The notes under the pieces were generated by a model. That model was given only the letters and a program-made list of their open reading frames with translations, was not told the DNA's origin and did not search any database. From NCBI GenBank assembly GCA_027559495.1, contig JAMXSV010000006.1, forward strand, positions 2,108,001 to 2,172,000: 64,000 nt of DNA, given 5' to 3'. This document shows positions 24,001-35,834 of this stretch, piece after piece. The position numbers and the translations under genes were made by a program. The DNA is from Aurifilum marmelostoma (taxonomy: Eukaryota > Ascomycota > Sordariomycetes > Diaporthales > Cryphonectriaceae). The stretch's first letter is position 1; each line of letters opens with the position of its first letter.

Positions 24001-25082
24001 ATTGGGCGATGGGGGGGGTTTTTGGACCTTTATGCAGACCTACAGCGCAAAGTAAATATCAAAGAGGAAGAGGAGGTGTAAGAAGGTAGTGTAGCAAAAA
24101 GATACAGCGGATGGTAAGAGAAATGTCAAAGGTAAAGGAAAGAGTGGGAAGGGGGCCCTGCTTGTGCCTGTGTGAAGTCGCGAAAAGTAGGGCGAAATTA
24201 CAAGAGAAGGAAGCAGATCTCAAAATGTTGTTGACGCATGCCCCACGTCAGCCAGCCAAGGCCCGCCAGCCAGGTAGCCCGCCCACTGAAGGTTGGCTGG
24301 CACTGCACAGTGGTGGTTCGGCTCCTCAGGTGGGGGATAGGTGGGGTTGGTACTGCATGTCAAGTACCGCTGCATACTAGGTAGTAGCAGTGTGTACATA
24401 GTTACTATAGTGAGCAGCGGCCACAGTTTTAGTGGCTGATGCGCTGGGGTTCCAATGTCGTCAGTGGCCACTTGCATCTGCATCTGCATAATGTTGTGTT
24501 CTCCCTTCTCGTTATTGTAGGATCCGGCCAGCTCGCATATTGGCCATTATACTATTGAATGGAAAGTTAGTTAATGCAGAGGGATGTATAGATATATACA
24601 GCAATTAATTCCGAGGAAGTTCATCTCATCACAGGCCCCGTCTCCTTCCACTCCCAAGCACCAGTGACGCGCTAGTCTCTACATTTATCATAGCACTATA
24701 CCGAGAGCGTTGGGCTGCGGCATGTGGACTTGAGGTTTGGGAACTGAGAGGTAGCCTCGACTTTGCTTGATTTCCGAGAAATCATTCGATCTTTATTTCA
24801 TCTCCATGGCTGGATCATCTCAAACCCAGAAGACAACAGGAGGCCATGTGTTGTGACAATCCCAGTTGCGCCGTTGCCGTATTAAAGGGAAGGAAAAGAA
24901 AAAAGGAAAGGAAAACCCCAGAAAAATACCCAAGAGACGTCCAGATGGCCGAGGAGACCATGCATGCCCTAGAAAGAGCTCTACTCCGATACATAGGCGC
25001 CCACAGGCTTTCAACCTCCCATCCGACTTGCCCTCGACCTCATCCCGTTCCTCTTAAAGCTCGATACTTGCAACTCCCCTTT
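24001..25082. other. Spacer between the J-protein and epimerase/reductase genes
   Basis: No gene supported. It contains purine-rich sequence (24050-24220), a small GTAC-bearing patch (24340-24400) and the 3' flank of the next minus-strand gene. Confidence 0.55.
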
Positions 25083-26097
25083 TTACTGGACACCTGCTGC
25101 CTTCATTCTCTCAAAGCATTGCCTGTATGCCTCGTGAATCTCAGGCACATCGTAGCCATACTCCTTCAGCTTGGCGATCAGCTTGGTGGTGTCCAGCTTG
25201 CAGTTGCTCCGGCCGGCCTTGATGACCTTGGCCTGCTCCTCCAGAGAGAAGTTCTTCCAGGAGTAGCCCGGCCTGACGATGTCACGAAACAGGGTCAGCA
25301 CCTCGTTGTGGGAGATGGCACCCGGGTTGGTAAAGTTGTAGACACCAGTCTCGTTGTGCTCAGCCATCAGGATGGAGGCGGGCAGCAGGTCGTGCAGGAT
25401 GGTGTTGCTGTTGGGGATGTCCACAACGCGGTCGTACTTTGCAATCTTGGTGACAAAGTTGCGAGGGTGGAGGTCGTCCGAGACGGGCATGCGCAGCCGG
25501 AGGATCAGACAGTTGTCATAGTACTTCATGACCTGGTAATTGCAACATTTAGTTTCCAAAGGTGGCCCCAATGTGTACAGCTCTGACTCCCCCTGTGTGC
25601 ATGCGCGCGTGTAAGGGAAAGAAACTCACCTCCTCGACGTGGCCCTTGGTCTCGGAGTAGAAGCTGCCCTTGAAATTGGCCGGGTCGGTCTCGAGGTAGC
25701 CCGGACCGTCCCAAGGGTGCTTGTCATCATACTGGTAAATGCAGCCGGTGGCGAAGACGGTGCAGTGGATACCCTTGAGGAAGCAGCAGTCGGTCAGGTT
25801 AAGGGTGCCGATGACGTTGGACCGCATGGTGTCCTCCTTGTGGTCCTCGCACCAGTCGACGTTGGGGCGGCCAGTACAGCCGGCAGCGTTCAGGACATGG
25901 GTGGGCCTCTCGCGCTCCAGCACCTCGAGAACCTTCTCGCGGTCCTGCATGCGGACGGTGGTGCTGACGACGTGCTTGCCCTCGCTCTCGAGCATCTGCT
26001 TCAGGTGGCCGGCCACCCAGCCCTCGCCTCCCCAGATGAGGAAGCGGTTGCCGGCCTTGGTGCCGTTCGTGCCATTGGCGGTACCGTTGGTGGCCAT
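25083..26097 (-). CDS. UDP-4-keto-6-deoxyglucose 3,5-epimerase/4-reductase-like (UDP-rhamnose pathway)
   Basis: Predicted short-chain dehydrogenase-fold enzyme of the bifunctional NRS/ER type, which turns UDP-4-keto-6-deoxyglucose into UDP-rhamnose with NAD(P)H. Two exons, 26097-25630 and 25532-25083, joined at codon boundaries (GTGAGT...CAG), 305 residues. The nucleotide-binding loop GGEGWVAG is at 23-30. The segment LNAAGCTGRPNVDWCE is characteristic of this subgroup. The catalytic pair is Tyr147 and Lys151 in YSETK at the end of exon 1. The conserved-looking MRSNVIGTLNL and FTNPGAISHNE follow. The protein starts with an unusual NGT-rich leader of about 15 residues. The partner 4,6-dehydratase is not in this window. 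A dTDP-sugar substrate cannot be excluded. It is divergent from erg9 across 2.8 kb. Confidence 0.85.
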
Positions 26098-28892
26098 GGT
26101 ATGTGTGTATGTATGTGAAAGAGCTAGTCGTAGAGCTTGGTGGGTTTGGCTGGCGGGCTGTGGGTGTGGGGGGGGGGTATGTGATGGCAGAGGATCCGGC
26201 GTGGTTTCAACTGCAGCAGCTGGTGGGGCTGACGGATATGGGAGGGAGTCAAGGAAGGACAGAACAAGAAGGAGAAAAGGGTATGGAGGACCTATATAGC
26301 TAGTAGGTCTGGAGAGGAAGAGGGAGGGAGAGGGAGGGAGAGGTGTCCCTAGATATTTATCACAAGAGAGAGGGAGAGAGGAGGGCGGACGAGCTAGTGG
26401 GGGGGAACCAGGTGGCTTAGGGCGGACTTAACAAGTCAGGTTCAGGTCGGAAGAGGCAATGCAGAGCATGGAACATGTAATGTACTTATTTGGCAGCAAG
26501 GGAGGGACGAGGAGAAAGCCAATGCCAGTGTCACCCTTTTTTTTTTCTCTTCTTTTTTTTTTTCTTTCCTGCTCTCTGACGGGGACATGTTTCAGCGAGT
26601 GGGTGTTTCTTCTCTCCCTGCCTCTCCCTCTCGCTCGAACTCAACCTTATCACCGAGACAGGTACCACACCAGAGAGGGCTCAGGAGAAGGGGAGCTAGG
26701 TAGGGAGGGCGACTGCATACCTACACAGAAAAGAATATGGTGCATGCTATGTACATACTATAGTGCCATGTTAGTACTCAAACAAGTAGGAGAAACATCC
26801 ACCACACGGCTGGACGGCAGGAGGTGGGTGCCCGCTGGAGCTCCCCTCCTCTGGGTCGCACGCCTCTCAGGGTCCGGGTCCTGGCCTTGGCCGCTCGGGG
26901 AGGGGTTCAGGAGGTGGGGATACCACCTAGTGATCACAACTTTTCTGTGTGTGAGTAGAGCATTATGGCAAAGGCGCGTAGGACGACAAGGATGTGGTCG
27001 GTCTCGACACGTTCAGGCCCTTTAGACCACAATGTCTAGACCACGCCGCGCCCATGGCTAGACCGCGCCGCGACCAGACTGGCAAGATTGATTTGTGGCG
27101 CGCTAGATGCTTCGTATTTCTGCCATGTCTTACTCGTAACAGGCTGGGGTGGGAATTGTCCTGTCTCTCTCTGAATTGGTGGTACAATGAGTGGGGGGGT
27201 TGTTGGGGGGGGAACATTGGTTCCCATCGTGGCGGCAGAGGGGATCCAACATACTGTACATGCTACGGCGACAGATCCTCCTACATAGGTCTCGTTTATT
27301 CGTTCGTTCATCTTACATGGGGGGCATGGAAAAAAAAAAGGGGGTGAGGTCATTGCTTTATGTTGCAGTGCTTGCGCGGCCCTGCAAAACGTCATGCGCG
27401 GCCCCCCTGGCCTCAGGTCGATCGAGGAGTGCCTGAGTGGTAAACTCAAAGTACTACCATGCCTGAAGTCTGTACTACTCCTGCTGCTGTAAACATAGTA
27501 CAGGCGGTATTTGGAGGCATATAGCTAGGGAGAAGGGTCGGACGCTCTCCTGTCATGTCCCTTACCCACCGTCTGTCTGCCCTTGCCATGGCACGTACTA
27601 TCACTACCACGCGTGGTGCTAGGCATGTACATGCGTAGGTGTACATAGAGCTTCCCAAAACGCATCAGGAGGATCGCATGGCGTCAAACAGTGACAGCAG
27701 AGAGCAATTGGCCAATTAAAGAAGCGTATTGGGTCGTGGGCCTGTTGACATACATGAAACGTGTAGGGAAGCCTCCCGCAATACCACGGTACTGCATGCT
27801 GTTAGAGTACATGGTGCTAATGCCATGGTTTGCCTACCAAGCTGAGGTACCACGTGGCAGCTCAGAGCCACTCACTACAAAGACATACTATGTAATGTAT
27901 ACAGAACAATGCTCATATCTGCCTCCTGTCTTGATGATGTAATATATTCATTATATGCGTATACGTACATTTTGCAGAGTACATGGTCTGTATACATGAT
28001 CCAGATATTTTGATGATTAACCCTCAGCTGAGCAGGTACCCACCCATCTAGCCACCTGCTACACATAGCACTCACTCTGACGAAAGCCAAACTTAAGTCC
28101 AAGATTACTTGCAGAAGACAAGGCGAATGTACTTTATATATATATGAGTTTTATAGTTATTCTGTACCTTAGTGTCCACGTATTCCGGTGTTAATGCAGG
28201 TACCAAGCTGACGGGATTCCTTCCAGTCGGCGTTCTGCCGGGGTAGCGCCACTACTTACTGTACAGCCAGCCCTCAATTGATGCGCTGCTGTGATCAAAG
28301 TCCTGGCAATGACTGGTAATGATGGATGGACGGATACTGGGCTGTCCGGGCCCGAAACCAGATCTCCTTATGTACGGGCGTGGTAGCGTGTTCATGTGTG
28401 GAGATTATCGCGCAGCTTTCGTCTTCGTTCATTGGCGCCCTGCCCTCCTCCGACAATACCTCGAATTTTCCCAGTGCGCCTCTGCTGCTGCTTCTCCAGG
28501 AATGGATCCCCTGCACCCAAATTTTCTCCAGCTTTCCAGGGGTTTGTAAAGTACTGTGGCCACCCATTGCCAACGACGGGATACTCCACAGCTAAGTGCT
28601 CAGCTTCAATTTCGGCTTCTTCACCCACCACCACCAAATAGTTCCTCCAGATACACACGTTTGCCTCGTGTGTTTCTGTCATCTTCCCAACCATCCTCAA
28701 TCCTTCCTGAACATCGACCCTGTCCCTCTCGTCGCCTCCCCATCTACGCTGCACGCCCCTCGGTCGCGTGCCTGTCTCGCGCGTCGTCTGCTTCGTCCAC
28801 AAGTCGCTACGGGACACCGAACGGCCGGCCTCCTTAAACCTCAAAATTCGGATCGTGCACTTCCCAAAGACGGCGACGACGACACCGACAAG
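26098..28892. other. Large divergent intergenic region (about 2.8 kb)
   Basis: No gene supported. From left to right it has purine-rich GAGGGA repeats (about 26290-26400), T-rich runs (26538-26565), A10-type runs near 27330 and a GTAC-rich stretch (27421-28380, 17 GTAC by eye). The erg9 leader, pyrimidine-rich, occupies about 28600-28892. I saw no transposon ends or protein remnants. Confidence 0.55.
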
Positions 28893-30545
28893 ATGGGTGC
28901 CGCAACCAAGGCTCTCTACTATGTCTTCCACCCCAATCAGCTGCGCAGCATAATACAATGGTACGCTTGTTCCTGTCAAGCATCTTGCCCTCGTCCGAAC
29001 AGACCGCTGCCCATTGCCTCTTTTTCCCGCTTGGCTTCGCCTGCTGACCTCTTGGCCCGCCAACAGGAAGTTGTGGCACGACCCTGTCCACCGTCGAGAG
29101 CCTAGCAAGGAGTCTCCCACAGTGAGAACATGCTTCCACTACCTCGATCTTACCTCCCGAAGCTTCTCCGCCGTCACCCAGGAGCTCAACCCGGAGCTCC
29201 TGATGCCCATAGCACTCTTCTACCTCGTCCTGCGCGGCCTCGACACGATCGAGGACGACATGACCCTCGACATCAAGGTCAAGGAGCCGCTGCTGCGTGA
29301 CTTCCACAAGAATATCGAGATCGATGGCTGGACGTTCACCGAGAGTGGGCCCAACGAGAAGGACCGCGAGCTGCTCGTCCACTTTGACGACATCATCTTC
29401 GAGCTGCGCAGGGTCAAGAAGGAATACTTTGTAATCATTAAGGACATCACCGACAAGATGGGCAACGGCATGGCCGATTATGCACTCAACAGCGACCTCA
29501 ACGAGTACGGCGTCATATCGACAAAGGACTACGAGCTGTACTGCCACTACGTCGCAGGCCTGGTCGGCGAGGGCCTCACGCGCCTCTTCGTCGAGTCCAA
29601 GCTCGCGAACCCTGCCCTGCTCCAGAGGCCCGAGCTTGCCGAGGCCATGGGCCAGTTCCTGCAGAAGGTCAACATTATCCGCGACATCAAGGAGGATTGG
29701 GACGAAGGCAAGAAATGGTGGCCGAAGGAGATCTGGAGCAAGCACGTTGACAATATGGGCGACCTGCTCAAGCCCGAACACAGGCAGAGCGCCCTCTGGT
29801 GCAGTTCCGAGATGGTGCTTAACGCCCTCAAGCATGCTGAGCAGTGTCTGTACTACATGGCCGCAGTCAGGGACCAGAGCGTCTTCAACTTCGTGGCCAT
29901 CCCGCAGTCCATGGCCATCGCGACCCTTGATCTCGTCTTTATGAACCCAGCTATCTTCGAGAAGAACGTCAAGATCACAAAGGGCGACGCCTGTCAGCTC
30001 ATGATCGAGTCGACACAGGACCTGAAGCTTGTGTACGAGTTCTTCCGCCGGTACGCCCGGAGGATACACCGAAAGGCCGACCCCCGGGATCCCAACTACC
30101 TGGCGATCTGCATTCAATGCGGCAAGGTAAGTCGGCGGGTTCTCATGACCCTCTTGCTGCTTAGTGCTTCCAGTTTGGGCTGACAGAATACACCTGGCAG
30201 ATTGAGCAATTTATCGAGAGGATCTTTCCGTCGCAAGACGTCGCAAAGCTGTCGGAAGAGGAGAAGGCCAAGGCGAAGCAGCGGGAGCTGGACAAGTCGA
30301 CGGATCAGAAGGAGGCCATGCTCCTCATCCTTGCTGTCGTCTTGGTCCTCGTCTTTGTTGGCGCTCTGATGGTAAGTCTAGGAAGGATGAGTACCCTCTC
30401 AAAGTGCTGCTATTGGAGTTAAGCGCTGACCTTGGAACAGGTTGGTCTCGCTTGGTTCGTTGGGGCCAAATTCACCGACACCATTGACAAGGCATCAACC
30501 ACAATAACGACGACACTGTCGTCCATCGGGCATGAGGAGTTGTAA
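28893..30545 (+). CDS. erg9: Squalene synthase (farnesyl-diphosphate farnesyltransferase)
   Basis: Joins two farnesyl diphosphates to presqualene diphosphate and reduces it to squalene, the first committed sterol step, at the ER membrane. Four exons: 28893-28960, 29067-30126, 30201-30371 and 30441-30545, 467 residues. The first junction rebuilds QWKLWHDPVH. The first Asp-rich motif DTIEDD is at 82-87. The second region is YCHYVAGLVGEG, with QKVNIIRDIKEDWDEG following. A strongly hydrophobic C-terminal anchor is split by intron 3 (LLILAVVLVLVFVGALM then VGLAWFVG). All donors are GTAAGT or GTACGC and all acceptors CAG. A complete open frame runs antisense through exon 2 but is a shadow of codon bias. 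Confidence 0.97.
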
Positions 30546-32325
30546 CGACATGGCGATAGCCTGGCCTTTATGAGAGAGAAAGGAGGGGAAAAAATGTATG
30601 TACGTACGTGATGACATGACGCATGGTTTGCCAGCACACACCGGAGGGAAAGCATCGCTCAAGGTGACTAAAGGGGCGGCGTCTATATATGCAATTCCAG
30701 ACAGGACTGGACATACAAGAACTGATACTAATGACATAATAATACTCCTCCCCCCCTCCCCCTATGGCCCAGTGATGTCTGGTATGACGGACTGGAGGGC
30801 CAGGCCTGCACACGCCCCCCCCCCCCTCTCCAAGGAGACTGACTTGACTTCTTACCTCACTCCTTTCGGCCCTTCACCTACACCTATGTCCGTCCAAGAC
30901 ATGGAAGACCGGATCAAAAAGCATGGATGTCAAATTGCAATTCAGCCTCTCTCTCAATGGCTGTGATTGTGCCAAGAAATGCTGATACTGATGATGGGGG
31001 CATTCGAGGCCTGGTTTCCGGGCACATGAAGGCGGTCGTCCTTGAGGTTACCCGCCAGGATGACTGCTGCACATGGATTGCATACATTTATTCCACCACA
31101 CACAGGCAGTTATGTATATATGCTACCGTGTACATCTATAGACTATGTGAATCTCTTTGATCTCAGATTGTTCTCCCGGGTCTCTCCTCTCCCCTTCCAA
31201 TCACTGAAATTTGGCTACCAATCCGCAGAAAGGGAGACGCTGCGATGAGCTGATTTGGGTAGTATGTCTACCTCACACCAACCAAGTCCATAGTAGGTGG
31301 GACCACAGTCTGGGATCAGGACCCTAGGTTGGCACCTTGCTGTCCATCAAGTGAGTTGTTGAAAAGGGGGTGGACGGGGATTAACAAAGGGTGTGTGAGG
31401 ACCCGCGCTTTGGCCCTGGTGGAATGTCATACACACAGGCTGTTTTCAAGTATCTTGAAGTCATCTCCAAATAATAAAAGATCAGCATAATTCATGGGCC
31501 AAGTGCATAGTAGTAAACTAACTGGCTGGTACTCATATTCCTGGATTCTATGTTGTTTTCTTTTCAATTTTCTTATCCCTCCCTTACATGACGTTTTGTC
31601 AAATGGTTGGTCGTTCTTCCTTGCTGGTGATGGCAGAATTCACGTCTGCTTACATAATGAAAAGCACCCCCCACCTTCCCTACTCACCCCTTACCCCTAC
31701 CCTCCCCATCAATGACAGGTTAGCCCCATCTCATCTCAGCTATTGCAGGCCTCACTCAGCATCATATCCAGCCCTTCCATGACTTGTCTTCTTTCTCACA
31801 ACACATCATCTGCTACCATTCTCCCGCCCATCCCACTTGCCCCTTTCCTCATCGGCCCCCAAGCATTTCAGCCGTTGCACCCGTTCGTGTGGCTCCTATT
31901 CAGTGAGCCGTCGTTGCAGCCGTCGATGCAGGGGCGTAAAGGGGCGTTTGTGTTGATGGGCATCAAGTCGTTTTTGGAGTTCCACCCGGGTCGCTGATCT
32001 GGCCGCCTCGCAAGACCTTCTGTTTGCTGGAGCTGGCTGGGCTGGCTGGAGGGGGTAAAAGGGCGGCGAGACACGTCGTTCAGCAAGAGCTAGCTCCCTT
32101 TCCTCGCTCTCGGAGCTGGCCATCTTTTCGTTGTCGTCTTCGTGAACTCGCCTCCATGCCCGGTCAGGAAGACCCGGCAGAACCCCGTTGCACACCGCCA
32201 GGCCACACCTAGCTTCACATCGCTACCCAAAAAAAAAAAAAGGTCTCTCGTCTGACCAAGTTGTCCCTTTCCAGTTTCATCTTGTCTTTCCCCAGGCTGT
32301 GTGGTCAGCCAAATCTATCGCCGTC
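30546..32325. other. Intergenic region between erg9 and the kinase gene
   Basis: About 1.8 kb with no gene seen. It contains C12 at 30815-30826, T/C-rich stretches (31560-31830) and A13 at about 32229-32241 just upstream of the kinase ATG. Confidence 0.55.
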
Positions 32326-35167
32326 ATGGCCACCCTTCAGGTTGCCGCAGCAGACCTGTCGGCGACCAAGAAGAAGGCTGTTGAGGATGCCGAAAAAATG
32401 CAGCGATCCATCATACGCGAGTGTGCTGAGAACGGCAGGGAGCCCCCGCCCTACTCACTCTCCGAGCTCATTGGCAAGGGAAGCTTCGGCCGCGTCTACA
32501 AGGCCAAGACATCCTCCTCTGGGCAGCTCGTCGCCGTCAAGATCATCAGCATCGACGAGGGGGGATAGTCTTGCCCCAGGCGCCGCCGACACGTTTAAGG
32601 ATATCCTCAAGGAGGTCAACACCCTCAAGAAGCTTGGCGACAGCGGTGCCCGAAACATCAACACCGTCATCGAGACCCTCCTCGTGGGCCCTGCCATGTG
32701 GATCGTCACAGAATACTGCGGTGGCGGCAGTGTTTCCACCTTGATGCGTCCCTCTGGGGGACTGCCCGAGAAGTGGATTATACCGATCCTGCGCGAGGTG
32801 GCAGAGGCTCTGTACTGGGTGCACAAGGAGGGCATTATTCATCGCGACATCAAGTGCGCCAATGTGCTGGTCACTGAGAAGGGCGGCGTTCAACTTTGCG
32901 ATTTCGGTGTTGCTGGGATCATCGAGACCAAGTTCGACAAGCGGAGCACGGTGACGGGCACGTTAAACTGGATGGCTCCTGAGCTCTTCGACATGTCTGT
33001 CTCGTACGGGACCGAGGTCGATATCTGGGCATTTGGCTCTCTTGCTTTCGAGGCTGCCACTGGCCTGCCCCCGAATGCAAAGAATATGGCGAGGATTGAC
33101 ATCCCCCAGTTTGGCTCTTACCTGAAACAGCACTGTCCTCGCCTCGAGGGCGAACAGTACTCGGAGCACCTAAAGGACCTGGTGGCCTTTTGCATGACCG
33201 AAGACCCGAGGAATCGGCCTGCCATTAGCCAGGTACAGAGGCATCCATACATCAACAACACGGCCAATGATTACCCAACCCAGTCGCTCTCGATGCTTGT
33301 CAAGGCCTACCGGTTGTGGGAAGTGCAGGGCGGGAACAGAATGTCTCTGTTCAACGCTGGAGGAGCCCAAGGTCCTGCCGGCGGCGACGGCCCAGGACCG
33401 TCCACTGGAGAGGATGGCTGGAACTTCGATACCGTGGCTGGCGGATTCGATGTCCCACGCTTGGGGGATACAGAAGCCAAGGCCGTCTACGATGCGTACG
33501 GGCCTCGTGTCTCGATGATGCCTCCGCCTCCTAGAGACTCGAGCCGACGCCGCAGACCCCCCAATATGCCCAAATTGAAGGGTCCTCTGGAGAAGGCCTT
33601 CGATCCAAATACCATCACAAACTACGAAGATAATTCGCGCCTGTTTTACGGCAGGCCCATGCCGACTTCGGCTCCCGAGATGGGCGTGGAGACCAGCGAC
33701 AAGCCAACCAAGAACAGCAACAATGACAACAATATCAGTGAGCCAGCCCGAGAGTCACTGATTGATCTGGACCTGTCCCTCGATGGCGACAGACTGTCTC
33801 GATTTGCAGACATAGACGGCGACGGCACGATTAAGGGTGATCAACGGCTGAAACATGAGACTATTCGAGAATCTGGGCTGATCGACCTCGATATGTCGCT
33901 GGACGGAGACAGGCTCTCCCGATTCGTCGATATGGACACTATTAGGGCTAGCCGTGTCAGTATCAGACCGCTTGGGAGGAGCCAGACAACGCTAGACAGG
34001 CGTCGCACCCAAGACTGGACGTTCCAGGGCGCTGGTGGGAATGAGATAGTCCTGGAGGAAGATGAGGAGTATCATGAGCCGGCCGGTCGACAGAGAGAGA
34101 GTCAGCTGTTCAGGAGCCAGTCTACTATGGATCACCGCCGCACGCAGGACTGGAGCTTTGCCTCAGCGGCATCCCAGGCATCGCCCCCACGCCGTCCCGA
34201 CATCGGGCGCAGCCAGTCGAGTCTGGAGAACAGGAGCACGCGGGAGTGGACATTTGCGAGTGCTGCGGCACCCTCAAGTTCTCGCCTAGGAGGCGAGTGG
34301 TTCCAGTCCAACGAGGAAGATGACTACATGGCCCTGGACTCTCTCCCTCAGGCTGCGGCAGCACATCATCATAACAACTCATTGGTGGTAGATCTCCCGC
34401 CGCGGGCGGCCACCAGCCTCGAGGTCAGCCGCTTCTCCTCTTCAAGCCTCATCGACCTTGACGCGAGCCTCACTGGCGAAGAGGGCGAAGTCCTGCGACC
34501 CTCTACTGCGCTTGCGGACCCCGCAGAATCCGAAATGTGGATGCCCATGTTCAGGTCACAACAGCCCTCATTTGGGCTGTCCAGCGATCCCCCCCTTCAC
34601 TCAATCAGGGAGCCTTCCCTTTACATATCAGATGATGCCATCCCTAGGAGCAATAGGGAGCCTTCCCTCTACATATCAGAAGATGCCGTACCGATGAGCG
34701 GCAGCAACCGAGAGCCCTCGCTGTACATGGGGGACATGAGCCCGAGTGGGTCGTTCTCGGCCCTGTCGGCATCGGAGAGGGAGCCATCGATTTATGTCCC
34801 TGATGACGTCGGTCTCGGGCAAGTACCGTCCACGCCTACTTCGGACGGCATGATCATGACACCGCCTTCGGACACGAATGATGCGGCCGACGAGCTCGGC
34901 ATCCGCGTCAACGGCGAACGTGTGTCGATCAACGTGGAGGACTCAGACCTGGACTCGGATGCACCTATGCCGTCGCTTCCGTACATGCCTCGACCGCCGA
35001 CGGTCAACGTGCTGCAGGGGACTGGCGCCCAGGAAGAGGTTAAGGATGAGCTTCAAAGGATGATCCGAAGTCTCCACGAGCACCTACAGTACACATCTTC
35101 TGTGCTTCGGACCCTTCCGACTCGATCAGGCCAGGCGGATTATGCTCAATCTGAGATTGTGCTATGA
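32326..35167 (+). CDS. STE20/GCK-like protein kinase with repeat-rich tail; frame broken at a G6 run
   Basis: Serine/threonine kinase. The frame from ATG 32326 carries the Gly-rich loop GKGSFG (50-55) and Lys72 (VAVK), then hits TAG at 32566. Removing one G from the six at 32559-32564 gives DEGDSLAPGAADTFKDILKEVN and one 946-residue frame to 35167. No intron explains it, because coding similarity is continuous on both sides. The C lobe has HRDIKCAN, CDFG and GTLNWMAPE, so all catalytic residues are present. The tail of about 600 residues holds three degenerate repeat families: IDLDxSLDGDRLSRF, RSQxxxxxRRTQDW and REPSLYISDDA. The family acts in polarity, septation or MAP-kinase-like signalling; I cannot assign an orthologue. 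A sequencing or assembly indel is the simplest explanation for the break; a real pseudogene is the alternative. Confidence 0.75.
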
Positions 35168-35834
35168 GAGAGTGAGGATGGGAGGGGGGCCGCCGTGTGC
35201 GTCGGTATAGGCTGAAACCTCACCGTCTGGATGATTTTGATGTTACTGTGAATCTTAGCTGAGAATTTTGGATTCAGCACAGGGCTTGGCAAGCCTCTCG
35301 GAATCACACCGCCGATTGCCCGACCATGCCAATGATGCATGGTTGTCCCGATTTTAATGAGGTGATATCAAGATACCAGAAAACGAACAGCGTAATATAT
35401 AATGGCTAGATACCTTGTCCTTTCTTGAGAGAAGTTGTATGTGAAAGATGAAGATTGCAGACACCGGGCCATGACAACGAAATGCACGCCGATTCATTTT
35501 CGCTGAAAGCGTGAATATCTTCGCGTATACATGTATACAAAGGGGTGAGCGAAGAATGGCAATAATTACTCAAGACTGCTGCTGTATTCTATACCATCTT
35601 GATGCTTGGCGTCTAACTTAAGTGCCAACTTATGCACAGTGCCCATGGCTTTCTCATCGGCGTCTAAAAGACTAATCATGATGTGGTGACACGACCAGAC
35701 TCCTTCTGTCTACATTCTTCAAAAAGTGGAAATCGGAAGCCTTGGGGTGAAGGCAATACCACATAACCGCTGTGTAATATATGATCAAGAGAGGACGCCT
35801 CAAACAAGTCGTGGTCTTAGGCCCGACGATTCAC
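35168..35834. other. Convergent 3' spacer
   Basis: This is the 3' flank of the kinase and of the protease. It is moderately AT-rich and I see no gene. Confidence 0.5.

Noticed and set aside
26290..26400. GAGGGA-rich purine tract considered as a mobile-element or telomere-like repeat
   Set aside because: No terminal repeats, target-site duplication or TTAGGG units are seen; it looks like simple low-complexity DNA.
28834..30117. 427-codon open frame antisense to squalene synthase
   Set aside because: It mirrors the biased codons of erg9 exon 2 and resembles no protein I know; a shadow.
32261..32565. Upstream part of the kinase C-lobe frame, open from 32261
   Set aside because: This segment reads Ser/Pro/Arg-rich nonsense opposite the real N-terminal kinase frame that starts at 32326.
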